Assembly (NCBI GenBank): GCA_035264765.1
Contig: DATFPQ010000075.1
Location: 1-12,503 of the forward strand
DNA: 12,503 nt
Reading direction: 5' to 3'
DNA from: DATFPQ01 sp035264765
Lineage (GTDB): Bacteria > Actinomycetota > Actinomycetes > Actinomycetales > Angustibacteraceae
The notes under the pieces are model-generated. The model was not told where the DNA came from. It did not search any database and saw only the letters and a list, made by a program, of their open reading frames with translations. The position numbers and the translations under genes are program-made. Positions 6,520 through 12,503 of this stretch are shown in pieces; the stretch's first letter is position 1; each line of letters begins with the position of its first letter.

Positions 6520-7509
6520 TCAGGACTTCGGCGCGGCCTCGCGCAGCGCCGGCAGCAGCTCGGACTCCGCGAACCGCAGGAACTCGGTCTGCGTATCGCC
6601 GCCGATCTGGACCAGCGCGATGTCCGTGAACCCGGCCTCCCAGAAGGCCGAGACCGCGTCCACGATCGGCTGGACGTCGGGCCCGCACGGCACCTGCTGG
6701 GACACGTCGTCCTCGCGGACGAACTGAGAGGCCCCCGCGAAGCCGGCCGTCGTGGGCAGGTCCGCGTTGACCGCCCAGCCACCGGCGAACCACCGGAACT
6801 GCTCGTGCGCCACCCGGATCCTTTCCTGGCGGTCCGGGCCCCAGCTCACCGGGATCTGGCCGATGGCGCGCGATGCCGGCTTGCCCGCCTGCCGGCGCGC
6901 GTCCTGCCAGGCGGAGATGATCTCCGACTCCGGCTCGGTCGTCACCAGGTCGTCGGCCAGCGGCGAGAACCGCTCGATCGAGCGCTCGCCCGACACCGCC
7001 GCGGCCACGGGCACCCGGGTCTCCGGCAGGTCCCACAGTCGCGCGGACTCCACCCGGAAGTGCTGGCCGGTGTAGTCGACCAGGCCGCCGTCGAACAGCG
7101 AGCCGATGATCTCCAGCGCCTCGGCGAGCATCTCCTGGCGCACCCGTACGGACGGCCACCCCTGGCCGACGACGTGCTCGTTGAGGTTCTCGCCGGCTCC
7201 CACGCCCAGCGTGAACCGTCCCTCGCTCAGCAGCTGCATCGTGGCGGCCTTCTGGGCCACGACCGCGGGGTGGTACCGGAAGGTGGGGCAGGTCACGTAG
7301 GTCATCAGGTCGACCCGCTCGGTGACCTGGCTCACCGCCCCGAGCACCGACCAGGCGTACGACGCGTGCCCCTGCGCCTCGAGCCAGGGGAAGTAGTGGT
7401 CGCTGCTGACCTCGAAGTCGAAACCGGCCTGCTCGGCGGCGGCGGCGTCACGCACCAGCTGGCGCGGGCCGGCCTGCTCGGTCATCAGGGTGTACCCGAA
7501 GCGCGTCAT
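6520..7509 (-). CDS. F420-dependent LLM-class oxidoreductase (G6PDH-like, TIGR03557-type)
   Basis: A luciferase-like TIM-barrel flavin/F420 enzyme of 329 residues. It resembles F420-dependent glucose-6-phosphate dehydrogenase (FGD): Glu11 in TLMTEQAGP, His38 and Trp42 in SDHYFPW (36-42), PTFRYHPAVVAQ (75-86) and Glu107 in GVGAGENLNEH (102-112) line up with the FGD catalytic positions Glu13, His40, Trp44 and Glu109 as I recall them. The Lys of the FGD phosphate site has no counterpart: the aligned stretch reads TTEPE (190-194). Glucose-6-phosphate is therefore unlikely to be the substrate. The ATG at 7509 is preceded by AGGGTG at a suitable distance. It lies 79 nt downstream of paaI on the same strand and may be co-transcribed with paaH-paaI. 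F420 as cofactor is inferred from family. Confidence 0.85.
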   Translation of the reverse strand: MTRFGYTLMTEQAGPRQLVRDAAAAEQAGFDFEVSSDHYFPWLEAQGHASYAWSVLGAVSQVTERVDLMTYVTCPTFRYHPAVVAQKAATMQLLSEGRFTLGVGAGENLNEHVVGQGWPSVRVRQEMLAEALEIIGSLFDGGLVDYTGQHFRVESARLWDLPETRVPVAAAVSGERSIERFSPLADDLVTTEPESEIISAWQDARRQAGKPASRAIGQIPVSWGPDRQERIRVAHEQFRWFAGGWAVNADLPTTAGFAGASQFVREDDVSQQVPCGPDVQPIVDAVSAFWEAGFTDIALVQIGGDTQTEFLRFAESELLPALREAAPKS

Positions 7510-7568
7510 GGGCGGCACCCTGGCAGAAGCCCGCTCGTGCCGCATCGTGAGGCGCGGTACCGCCGTCC

Positions 7569-7580
7569 GGCCCCCGGGCC
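7569..7580 (-). other. Short GC hairpin after paaI
   Basis: GGCCC and GGGCC form a compact inverted repeat 8 nt beyond the paaI stop, and a separate 10-bp perfect palindrome GCGGTACCGC lies at 7554-7563. There is no U-tract. Together they could be a weak terminator or processing site between paaI and the F420 oxidoreductase, or GC-rich coincidence. Confidence 0.2.
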
Positions 7581-7588
7581 TGCAGTCC

Positions 7589-8041
7589 TCAGCCGCCGGG
7601 CAGCGAGCGGGAGCGCCCTTGGAACAGCGCGACGAGCGTGCCGCCGTCCGGACCCTCGCGCAGCACCCGGACGTCGGTGACGCCGCTGCGCCCGTACCGG
7701 ACTTGTTCCACGGCGTCTGCCACCAGGACGTCCCCAAGGTGGGCGGGCGCCACGAAGGTGATGTCCGCCCCGGCCGCCACGGTGACCACGCCATGCGTGT
7801 TGCAGGCCACCGCGAAGGCCGAGTCGGCCAGCGTGAAGACCAGCCCACCGTGCACGATCGCGTGCCCGTTCACCATGACCTCGGTCACCCGCATGCGCAG
7901 CCGGGCCCGGCCGGGTCCGACGTCCACCAGCTCGATGCCGAGGGCGGCGCTCGCGGCGTCGGCGTCCCACATCGCCTGGGCGCTTCGGCGCGCGACCTCG
8001 TCGGCACTGCCGTCGTCGGTGCCATCGCGCTCAGAGCTCAC
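7589..8041 (-). CDS. paaI: Hydroxyphenylacetyl-CoA thioesterase PaaI
   Basis: A hotdog-fold acyl-CoA thioesterase of 150 residues, normal length. In the phenylacetate pathway PaaI hydrolyses hydroxylated or otherwise stalled phenylacetyl-CoA derivatives and so frees trapped CoA. The diagnostic stretch is Asn58 in VNGH, His64-Gly65 in IVHGG (62-66), and Asp73 in LADSAFAVACN (71-81). The His-to-Asp spacing equals that of E. coli PaaI (His52, Asp61). The start is GTG 8041, inside the end of paaH: the genes overlap by 11 nt, which implies translational coupling. No good ribosome binding site is seen. An internal Met at codon 24 would start too late, cutting into the conserved N-terminal helix. 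The strong motif and the neighbouring paaH and paaN make the assignment secure. Confidence 0.9.
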   Translation of the reverse strand: MSSERDGTDDGSADEVARRSAQAMWDADAASAALGIELVDVGPGRARLRMRVTEVMVNGHAIVHGGLVFTLADSAFAVACNTHGVVTVAAGADITFVAPAHLGDVLVADAVEQVRYGRSGVTDVRVLREGPDGGTLVALFQGRSRSLPGG

Positions 8042-9593
8042 GCAGCAGCAGCCCCGCGCGCTCGGCCCGCTCGAACAGCGGGCTCAGCCGGTACCTGCCG
8101 GTAGGGAACGCCTCGTGCAGCCGCTCCAGGACGAACGGGGCGTCGACGCCGGGCCGCTCACCCCACTCCAGCGGGCCGGACGGATAGCCCGTGCCCAGGA
8201 TCATCGCCACGTCCACGTCCTCCGCGGTGGCCTCGCCGCGGCCGACCAGGTCGACCGCCTCGTTGACCAGCATGGACACCGTGCGCGCCACGATGCCGCC
8301 GGGGGACTCCCCCACCACGCTGACCGCCACGCCCGCGGCCTGGCACAGCCCCACCGCGGCCTCGAGCCCGACCGGCGGGCAGTCCGCCGACGCGGAGAGC
8401 GCGACCCTGGTACAGGTGGCCGGGTCGTGCGCCCAGTCCAGCAGGACGACCGGACGCCCGTCGGAGGCGTAGCTGCCGGACGCGGCGACGCCGTAGGTCT
8501 CCAACAGGTGCGCCCCGCCCGGCAGCGGCACGCCGGGGGTGGGCAGGTCGCCGTCCTGCTCGTCGAGCTCGACCGGCTCGACGACCACGCCGCCCGCCGC
8601 GATCCGGTCGAGGAGCGGCGCCATGACGTCGAAGCCGGTGCGGCCGTCGAAGGTCTGCAGCACCACCTGGGGCGGAGCGGCTCGCGGCGGCTCGGTCCAC
8701 GGCGTCGCGTCGTAGGGACGCCCCGCGGCGTCGTACCGAAAGACCCCGCGGCCGGTCTTGCGCCCAAGCCGTCCGGCGTCCACGAGCCGCTGCTGGAAGA
8801 CCGTCGGCGCGTACCGCGGGTCGTGGAACGTCTGCTCCCAGACCGACCGCGACACGGCGAGGTTCACGTCCTGCCCCACCAGGTCGGTCAGCTCGAAGGG
8901 GCCGAGCGGGAAGCCACCCGCCTCGCGCAGCACGGCGTCGACCGTCGCGGGGTCGGCGACGCCCTCCTCGACCATCCGCTGGGCCTCGCCGTAGTACGGC
9001 CGGGCCACCCGGTTCACGACGAAACCGGGCGTGGACGTGCAGACGACCGGTGTCTTGTCCCACGCCCGGGCCAGGTCGACGGCGTCCTCCACGACCGCCT
9101 CGTCGGTGGCCTCCCCGCGGACGACCTCCACGAGGCGCATGCGGTCCGCCGGGTTGAAGAAGTGCAGGCCGATAACCCGTCCGGGGTGCCGCAGCCCGTT
9201 GGCCACGGCGGTGACCGACAGTGACGAGGTGTTGGTGGCGAGCAGGGTCGCGCTGTCGACCACCGCCTCGAGGTCACAGAAGAGCCGCCGCTTGACCTCG
9301 AGGTCCTCCGCCACCGCCTCCACGACGACCACGCAGCCGGCCAGGTCCGCCGCCGCCGGCACGGCCACCAGCCGCGCGCCGGCCGCACTCGCCTCGTCGG
9401 CGGGGAGCCGGCCTCGGGCCGCCAGCGAGTCCAGCCGGGTCACCAGCCGGTCGACCGCGTCGCGTGCCAGCTCCGGCCGGACGTCCAGCAGGCGCACGGG
9501 GTGCCCCGCCCGAGCCGCCACCAGCGCGATGCCGGCGCCCATCGTCCCGGCGCCCACCACGCCGACCGGCGCCCCCTCGCGGACCGGGCTCAC
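8031..9593 (-). CDS. paaH: 3-hydroxyacyl-CoA dehydrogenase PaaH (3-hydroxyadipyl-CoA dehydrogenase)
   Basis: NAD-dependent oxidation of (S)-3-hydroxyadipyl-CoA to 3-oxoadipyl-CoA, the penultimate step of phenylacetate degradation before thiolysis. The protein has 520 residues. The N-terminal Rossmann domain carries GVVGAGTMGAG (11-21), the conserved acidic VEAVAED (91-97) and NTSSLSV (121-127). Catalytic His144 lies in GLHFFNP and Glu156 in LVEVV. TPGFVVNRV begins the first C-terminal dimerisation domain. A second such domain follows (MLVNEAVDLVGRGEA through GTGYPSGPLEWGE), as in PaaH, rather than the single domain of short-chain fadB-type dehydrogenases. There is no enoyl-CoA hydratase part. 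The GTG start at 9593 has a perfect AGGAGGT 5 nt upstream. It is the first gene of a minus-strand run with paaI, divergent from paaN. It is called paaC in older nomenclature. Confidence 0.92.
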   Translation of the reverse strand: MSPVREGAPVGVVGAGTMGAGIALVAARAGHPVRLLDVRPELARDAVDRLVTRLDSLAARGRLPADEASAAGARLVAVPAAADLAGCVVVVEAVAEDLEVKRRLFCDLEAVVDSATLLATNTSSLSVTAVANGLRHPGRVIGLHFFNPADRMRLVEVVRGEATDEAVVEDAVDLARAWDKTPVVCTSTPGFVVNRVARPYYGEAQRMVEEGVADPATVDAVLREAGGFPLGPFELTDLVGQDVNLAVSRSVWEQTFHDPRYAPTVFQQRLVDAGRLGRKTGRGVFRYDAAGRPYDATPWTEPPRAAPPQVVLQTFDGRTGFDVMAPLLDRIAAGGVVVEPVELDEQDGDLPTPGVPLPGGAHLLETYGVAASGSYASDGRPVVLLDWAHDPATCTRVALSASADCPPVGLEAAVGLCQAAGVAVSVVGESPGGIVARTVSMLVNEAVDLVGRGEATAEDVDVAMILGTGYPSGPLEWGERPGVDAPFVLERLHEAFPTGRYRLSPLFERAERAGLLLREL

Positions 9594-9598
9594 GCGGT

Positions 9599-9605
9599 AC
9601 CTCCT
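9599..9605 (-). promoter_or_regulatory. Ribosome binding site of paaH
   Basis: The minus strand reads AGGAGGT, 5 nt before GTG 9593. It fixes the GTG start and shows that paaH is translated from a leadered mRNA, unlike the divergent paaN. Confidence 0.8.
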
Positions 9606-9624
9606 GCTCGAGGGTGCTGCGGAC

Positions 9625-9630
9625 TAGGGT
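9625..9630 (+). promoter_or_regulatory. -10 box of a leaderless promoter for paaN
   Basis: TAGGGT is followed by exactly 6 nt and the ATG at 9637, so the message should begin at the start codon. No Shine-Dalgarno sequence is present. The geometry is identical to that at 4725-4737. The opposite strand at the same site reads CCCTAGTCC, which holds TAGTCC (9622-9627), a possible but poorer -10 box for paaH, so the two promoters may overlap. Confidence 0.65.
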
Positions 9631-9636
9631 CGCGGC

Positions 9637-11397
9637 ATGACTGCACAGCCGCTGGCAGGACCGTACGCCCCGGCGCCGCACCCGGTGCCCGACGACGCAC
9701 CCGCGGCTGCGCGCGAGCTGGTCGAGCGGCACCGCGAGGCGCTCGAGGCCGCTCTGCGCGCGGCCTCGACCCGGGAGTACCACTCCCGTTATCCGGAGTC
9801 GCCGTCCCCTCGGGTGTACGGCGAGGGCGCGGCCGAGGCGGGGCAGCGGGCCTTCGAGGCGCACCTGACCCGGCGGTTCGACGAGCTCGCCGACCAGCCC
9901 GCCACCGACGCCTGGGTCGGCTCCGAGGTGTCTCCGTACGGCCCCGCGCTCCGCGTCGGCTACCCGCACCCCGACGTCCCGGCGCTGATGGCCGCCGTGA
10001 CCCGGGGCCAGGCGGCCTGGCGCGACGCCGGCGCCGAGGTGCGCGCCGCGGTCTGCCTCGAGGCGGTGGACCGGATCCACGCCCGGTCCTTCGAGATCGC
10101 CCACGCCGTGATGCACACCAGCGGCCAGCCGTTCGTCATGGCGTTCCAGGCCGCCGGGCCGCACGCGCAGGACCGCGCCCTGGAGGCTGTGGCCTACGCC
10201 CTGTTCGAGCAGCGGCGCGTGCCGGCTTCGGTCGTCTGGGAGAAGCCGGCCAGGGGGGAGCCGCTGCGCATGGTCAAGGACTACCGCGTCGTCCCGCGCG
10301 GCGTGGCGCTCGTCATCGGCTGCAACACGTTCCCGACCTGGAACTCCTACCCGGGGCTGTTCGCGTCGCTCGCCACGGGCAACGCGGTGGTCGTGAAGCC
10401 GCACCCCCGGGCAACGCTGCCGCTCGCCATCAGCGTCGCGGCCATCCGAGGAACGCTGGCCGACAGCGGGTTCGACCCGGACCTGGTCACCCTGGCCGCT
10501 GAGCAGGACGGCGAGGGCCTGGCCAAGGTGCTGGCCCTCGACCCGGCGGTGCGGATCATCGACTACACCGGTGGGCCGTCCTTTGGTGCCTGGCTGGAGC
10601 AAGAGGCCGGGGCCGCGGGCAAGGTGGTGTGCACCGAGAAGGCCGGTGTGAACACCATCGTCGTCGACTCGACGGGAGACCTGCGGGGCGCGCTCGGCAA
10701 CCTGGCCTTCTCCCTCGCCCTGTACAGCGGCCAGATGTGCACGACGCCGCAGAACGTGTTCGTGCCGCGCGACGGCGTGGACACCGACGAGGGACACCTG
10801 ACCCTCGCGGAGTTCTGCGACCGGCTGGCCGATGCGGTGCAGCGGCTGACCGGGGACGACTCCCGAGCCGTCGAGCTGCTGGGCGCCACGGTCAACGACA
10901 CGGTTCGGGCGGGTGCCGAGCGGCTGGCGGGGCTTGCCTCTGGCGTCGGTGGCCGGCTGGTGCTGGACTCGCGCCGGCTGCAGCACCCCACCTACCCGGA
11001 CGCCGTGGTGCGTGCCCCCGGCATCGTGCAGGTCGACGTCGCAGCGACGTCGGTCTACGAGCGGGAGTGCTTCGGCCCGGTGGCGATCGTGGTCGCGACC
11101 GACTCCACCGTGCAGTCGCTGCAGCGGTTCACCGAGACCGTCCGCCAGCACGGCGCGATCACGGCGGCCGTCTACTCGACGTCCGAGCCGGTGCTGGCGG
11201 CCGCCCGTGATGCGGCGGCCGACGCGGGCGTCGCGCTCTCCGAGAACCTGACCGACGGGGTCTACGTGAACCAGACGGCGGCCTTCAGCGACTTCCACGG
11301 AACCGGCGCGAACCCCGCGGCGAACTCGGCGTACACAGATGGTGCCTTCGTGGCCTCGCGTTTCCGCGTGGTGACCAGCCGCCGCCACGTCTCCTAG
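9637..11397 (+). CDS. paaN: Phenylacetic acid degradation protein PaaN (aldehyde dehydrogenase, MaoC-less)
   Basis: Aldehyde dehydrogenase superfamily protein of 586 residues, matching the actinobacterial short PaaN type (TIGR02288). It is expected to oxidise the semialdehyde produced when the oxepin-CoA ring is opened, giving 3-oxo-5,6-dehydrosuberyl-CoA. Visible landmarks are the cofactor-site region GCNTFPTWN (228-236) with VVVKPH (251-256), the general-base Glu334 in VCTEKAGVNT (331-340) and the catalytic Cys368 in YSGQMCTTPQNVF (363-375). The E. coli homologue PaaZ also has a C-terminal MaoC-like hydratase domain that opens the ring; it is missing here. The C-terminus RFRVVTSRRHVS looks complete. 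The stop codon TAG coincides with the edge of the IS630-type element, whose transposase ends on the same four bases. The message appears leaderless. The exact reaction is inferred from family. Confidence 0.9.
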   Translation: MTAQPLAGPYAPAPHPVPDDAPAAARELVERHREALEAALRAASTREYHSRYPESPSPRVYGEGAAEAGQRAFEAHLTRRFDELADQPATDAWVGSEVSPYGPALRVGYPHPDVPALMAAVTRGQAAWRDAGAEVRAAVCLEAVDRIHARSFEIAHAVMHTSGQPFVMAFQAAGPHAQDRALEAVAYALFEQRRVPASVVWEKPARGEPLRMVKDYRVVPRGVALVIGCNTFPTWNSYPGLFASLATGNAVVVKPHPRATLPLAISVAAIRGTLADSGFDPDLVTLAAEQDGEGLAKVLALDPAVRIIDYTGGPSFGAWLEQEAGAAGKVVCTEKAGVNTIVVDSTGDLRGALGNLAFSLALYSGQMCTTPQNVFVPRDGVDTDEGHLTLAEFCDRLADAVQRLTGDDSRAVELLGATVNDTVRAGAERLAGLASGVGGRLVLDSRRLQHPTYPDAVVRAPGIVQVDVAATSVYERECFGPVAIVVATDSTVQSLQRFTETVRQHGAITAAVYSTSEPVLAAARDAAADAGVALSENLTDGVYVNQTAAFSDFHGTGANPAANSAYTDGAFVASRFRVVTSRRHVS

Positions 11398-12467
11398 TGG
11401 CGCGTGTTTGAACTGGTCTGACGGTTCGCTTTCTTGAGGATCTGTTCGGGGGTCTTGGTCCAGACGAAGGGGTGACATCGGTCGTTCCAGCCGTCGATGA
11501 ACGCGCGGATCTTGGCGTTGAGGGCCTGGACTGATCCGAAGGTCCCGCGGTGGATGGCCTGGCGTTCGATGATGCCGAACCACACCTCCACCAGGTTGAG
11601 CCACGAGCCGGAGGTCGGGGTGAAGTGCACGTGGATGCGCGGGTTCGCGGCCAACCAATCGCGGACCTCGACCCGCTTTTGCGCGGCGTAGTTGTCCATC
11701 ACCAGGTGCAGCTGGTCCTCGGGGTAGGCCCGGGCGACCTGCCTGAGGAAGGCCAGGAACTCCTGGTGTCGGTGCCTCGGCTTGCACGCGGCGGTGACCT
11801 TGCCGGTGGCGATCTCCAGTGCCGCAAACAGTGTCGTGGTGCCGTTGCGCACGTAGTCATGAGTGCGCCGTTCGGCCAGCCCGGGCTGCAGGGGCAGCAT
11901 CGGGGCGGTGCGGTCCAACGCCTGGATCTGCGACTTCTCGTCCACACACAGCACGACCGCGTTCTCCGGCGGCGCCAGGTACAGGCCCACTACGTCGGTG
12001 ACCTTGGCGACCAGCTCGGGATCGGTGGAGAACTTGAACGTCTCCACCCGCCAGGGCGCCACCCCGTACTCGCGCCAGGCCCTGGCGACCGTGCCGTTGC
12101 TGACCCCCAGATGACGGGCCAGCAGCCGAGACGACCAGTGCGTCACCCCCAGCCGCTTCGGCGGAGGGCGCAGCGTCGCGGCCACCACCTTGCGGTGGTC
12201 GACCACTCGCGGACGACCGGACCGAGCCCGGTCCAGCAGCCCGTCCACGCCCGCGGCCGCGTACCGCGCCCGCCAACCGATCACCGTCGGCCGGCTCACC
12301 CCGACCGCGTCCGCGATCGCCGTGTTCGACATCCCCTGCGAGGCCAACAACACGATCCGCGCCCGCTGCACCAGCCCGGCACGCACCGAGGAGGCCCGCG
12401 TCAGCCGAGCCAGCTCCTCCCGATCGGCATCGCTCACGGCCAGCGCAGCAGCAGGACGATTCGCCAT
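11394..12467 (-). CDS. IS630-family transposase
   Basis: DDE transposase of 357 residues, full length for the family. An N-terminal helix-turn-helix region (about 41-80, with MSNTAIADAVGVSRPTVIGW) is followed by SGRPR and a second HTH-like region (103-136, THWSSRLLARHLGVS), then the catalytic domain. The acidic triad is Asp176 (LCVDEKSQ), Asp258 (LVMDNYAAQK) and Glu294 (GSWLNLVEVWFG), with 35 residues between the last two; all are intact, so the enzyme may be active. The ATG at 12467 is chosen because MANRPAAALAVS is a natural beginning; in-frame TTG at 12500 is possible but adds only 11 residues. A -10 like TACGAT lies 21 nt upstream. It is convergent with paaN, the two stops sharing CTAG (11394-11397). 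It may be a copy shared with many actinobacteria. Confidence 0.93.
   Translation of the reverse strand: MANRPAAALAVSDADREELARLTRASSVRAGLVQRARIVLLASQGMSNTAIADAVGVSRPTVIGWRARYAAAGVDGLLDRARSGRPRVVDHRKVVAATLRPPPKRLGVTHWSSRLLARHLGVSNGTVARAWREYGVAPWRVETFKFSTDPELVAKVTDVVGLYLAPPENAVVLCVDEKSQIQALDRTAPMLPLQPGLAERRTHDYVRNGTTTLFAALEIATGKVTAACKPRHRHQEFLAFLRQVARAYPEDQLHLVMDNYAAQKRVEVRDWLAANPRIHVHFTPTSGSWLNLVEVWFGIIERQAIHRGTFGSVQALNAKIRAFIDGWNDRCHPFVWTKTPEQILKKANRQTSSNTRH
11398..11426 (+). repeat. Left terminal inverted repeat of the IS630-type element
   Basis: The sequence just inside the TA target, ending in TGGTCTGACGGTT. Its inner half matches the reverse strand of 12488-12499 at 10 of 12 aligned bases with one gap. 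The outer half cannot be compared because the partner is cut off by the window edge. Confidence 0.5.
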
Positions 12468-12487
12468 GCTCCATGATCCCAGCCCAC

Positions 12488-12503
12488 AATCGTAAACCAA
12501 CTA
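12488..12503 (-). repeat. Right terminal inverted repeat of the IS630-type element, incomplete
   Basis: The minus strand reads TGGTTTACGATT across 12499-12488, mirroring the left repeat. The outermost part is not in the window. Confidence 0.45.
12489..12494 (-). promoter_or_regulatory. Possible -10 box for the transposase, inside the terminal repeat
   Basis: The minus strand reads TACGAT, a TANNNT match 21 nt before the ATG at 12467. The box is part of the right terminal repeat, so transposase binding to its own end would cover its promoter. The -35 would lie beyond the window. Confidence 0.4.

Larger units (their letters stand above)
11395..12503 (-). mobile_element. IS630-family insertion sequence, far end outside the window
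   Basis: The left boundary is placed at the TA dinucleotide 11395-11396 inside CTAG, the target preferred by IS630 and duplicated as TA in the family. The element begins GTGGCGCGTGTTTG. The other end contains an imperfect inverted copy of the subterminal left sequence: TGGTCTGACGGTT (11414-11426) matches TGGTTTACGATT read from the minus strand at 12499-12488, with one gap. On the left this motif lies 19 nt from the TA, but on the right only 4 nt remain before the window ends, so the true right end is probably about 15 bp beyond base 12503. The closing bases 12502-12503 are TA by chance or, less likely, are the second target copy. It carries a single gene with no passenger. Confidence 0.75.

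Noticed and set aside
5875..7680. A 601-codon plus-strand open frame over the GGDEF gene and the F420 oxidoreductase
   Set aside because: It is a shadow: it overlaps two recognised proteins and is dominated by Arg, Ala and Pro.
7638..9224. A 528-codon plus-strand open frame opposite paaI and paaH
   Set aside because: It is antisense to two genes with complete catalytic motifs and has no ribosome binding site or domain.
9274..11787. An 837-codon open frame on the minus strand spanning paaH, paaN and the transposase end
   Set aside because: It crosses three genes of certain identity in other frames, has low-complexity Arg/Gly/His content and no recognisable domain.
11550..12476. A 308-codon plus-strand open frame opposite the transposase
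   Set aside because: It has no domain, and the opposite strand encodes an intact DDE transposase. A passenger gene in the IS is therefore not supported.
12488..12503. Closing TA (12502-12503) as the second IS630 target copy
   Set aside because: End-to-end comparison with the left end shows almost no match. The matching motif is 4 nt from this TA but 19 nt from the left one, so the true end probably lies outside.
1..12503. tRNA or rRNA genes, CRISPR arrays, phage or defence modules
   Set aside because: Nothing seen: almost all sequence is occupied by recognised genes, the gaps are at most about 125 bp, and there are no spaced repeats or tRNA-like folds.

Overview
The window is very GC-rich DNA whose gene content points to a high-GC actinobacterium. 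It carries an F420-dependent LLM-class oxidoreductase, an E. coli-type adenylosuccinate lyase, the actinobacterial short form of PaaN, and leaderless genes with a TANNNT box exactly 6 nt before ATG. Genus-level placement is not possible from sequence reading alone; Geodermatophilaceae or relatives is only a guess.

Layout. Left block (about 13-4614, all minus strand, in order of transcription): a type II NADH dehydrogenase (ndh), a 75-residue protein with a CarD-like 'GDxVxHDxHGLGxV' motif, adenylosuccinate lyase (purB), and a C4-dicarboxylate:cation symporter (dctA). The spacers are 62, 91 and 102 nt. Middle block (4737-6499, plus strand): a dienelactone-hydrolase-family enzyme divergent from ndh, then a PAS-GGDEF diguanylate cyclase with intact active and inhibitory sites. 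Right block (6520-11397): a minus-strand run of paaH, paaI and an F420-dependent oxidoreductase, divergent from plus-strand paaN across a 43-bp gap. The last 1.1 kb is an IS630-family insertion sequence on the minus strand. It sits exactly at the stop codon of paaN, and its far end appears to lie just outside the window.

How the genes fit together. paaH, paaI and paaN belong to the aerobic phenylacetyl-CoA pathway: the aldehyde dehydrogenase acts after ring opening, the 3-hydroxyacyl-CoA dehydrogenase works in the following beta-oxidation, and the thioesterase rescues dead-end CoA esters. The epoxidase (paaABCDE), ligase (paaK) and thiolase (paaJ) are not here, so this is only a part of the pathway. 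The dienelactone-hydrolase-like enzyme and the dicarboxylate importer are compatible with aromatic and organic-acid catabolism, but nothing ties them directly to it. ndh and purB are housekeeping.

There is no RNA gene, CRISPR array or phage module, and no gene-free stretch longer than about 125 bases. I see no wholly new system. The most unusual features are the IS630 junction, where one CTAG appears to supply the stop codon of both paaN and the transposase, and a set of small regulatory structures: twin leaderless promoters, a 14-bp perfect palindrome upstream of the diguanylate cyclase, and tandem hairpins before dctA.
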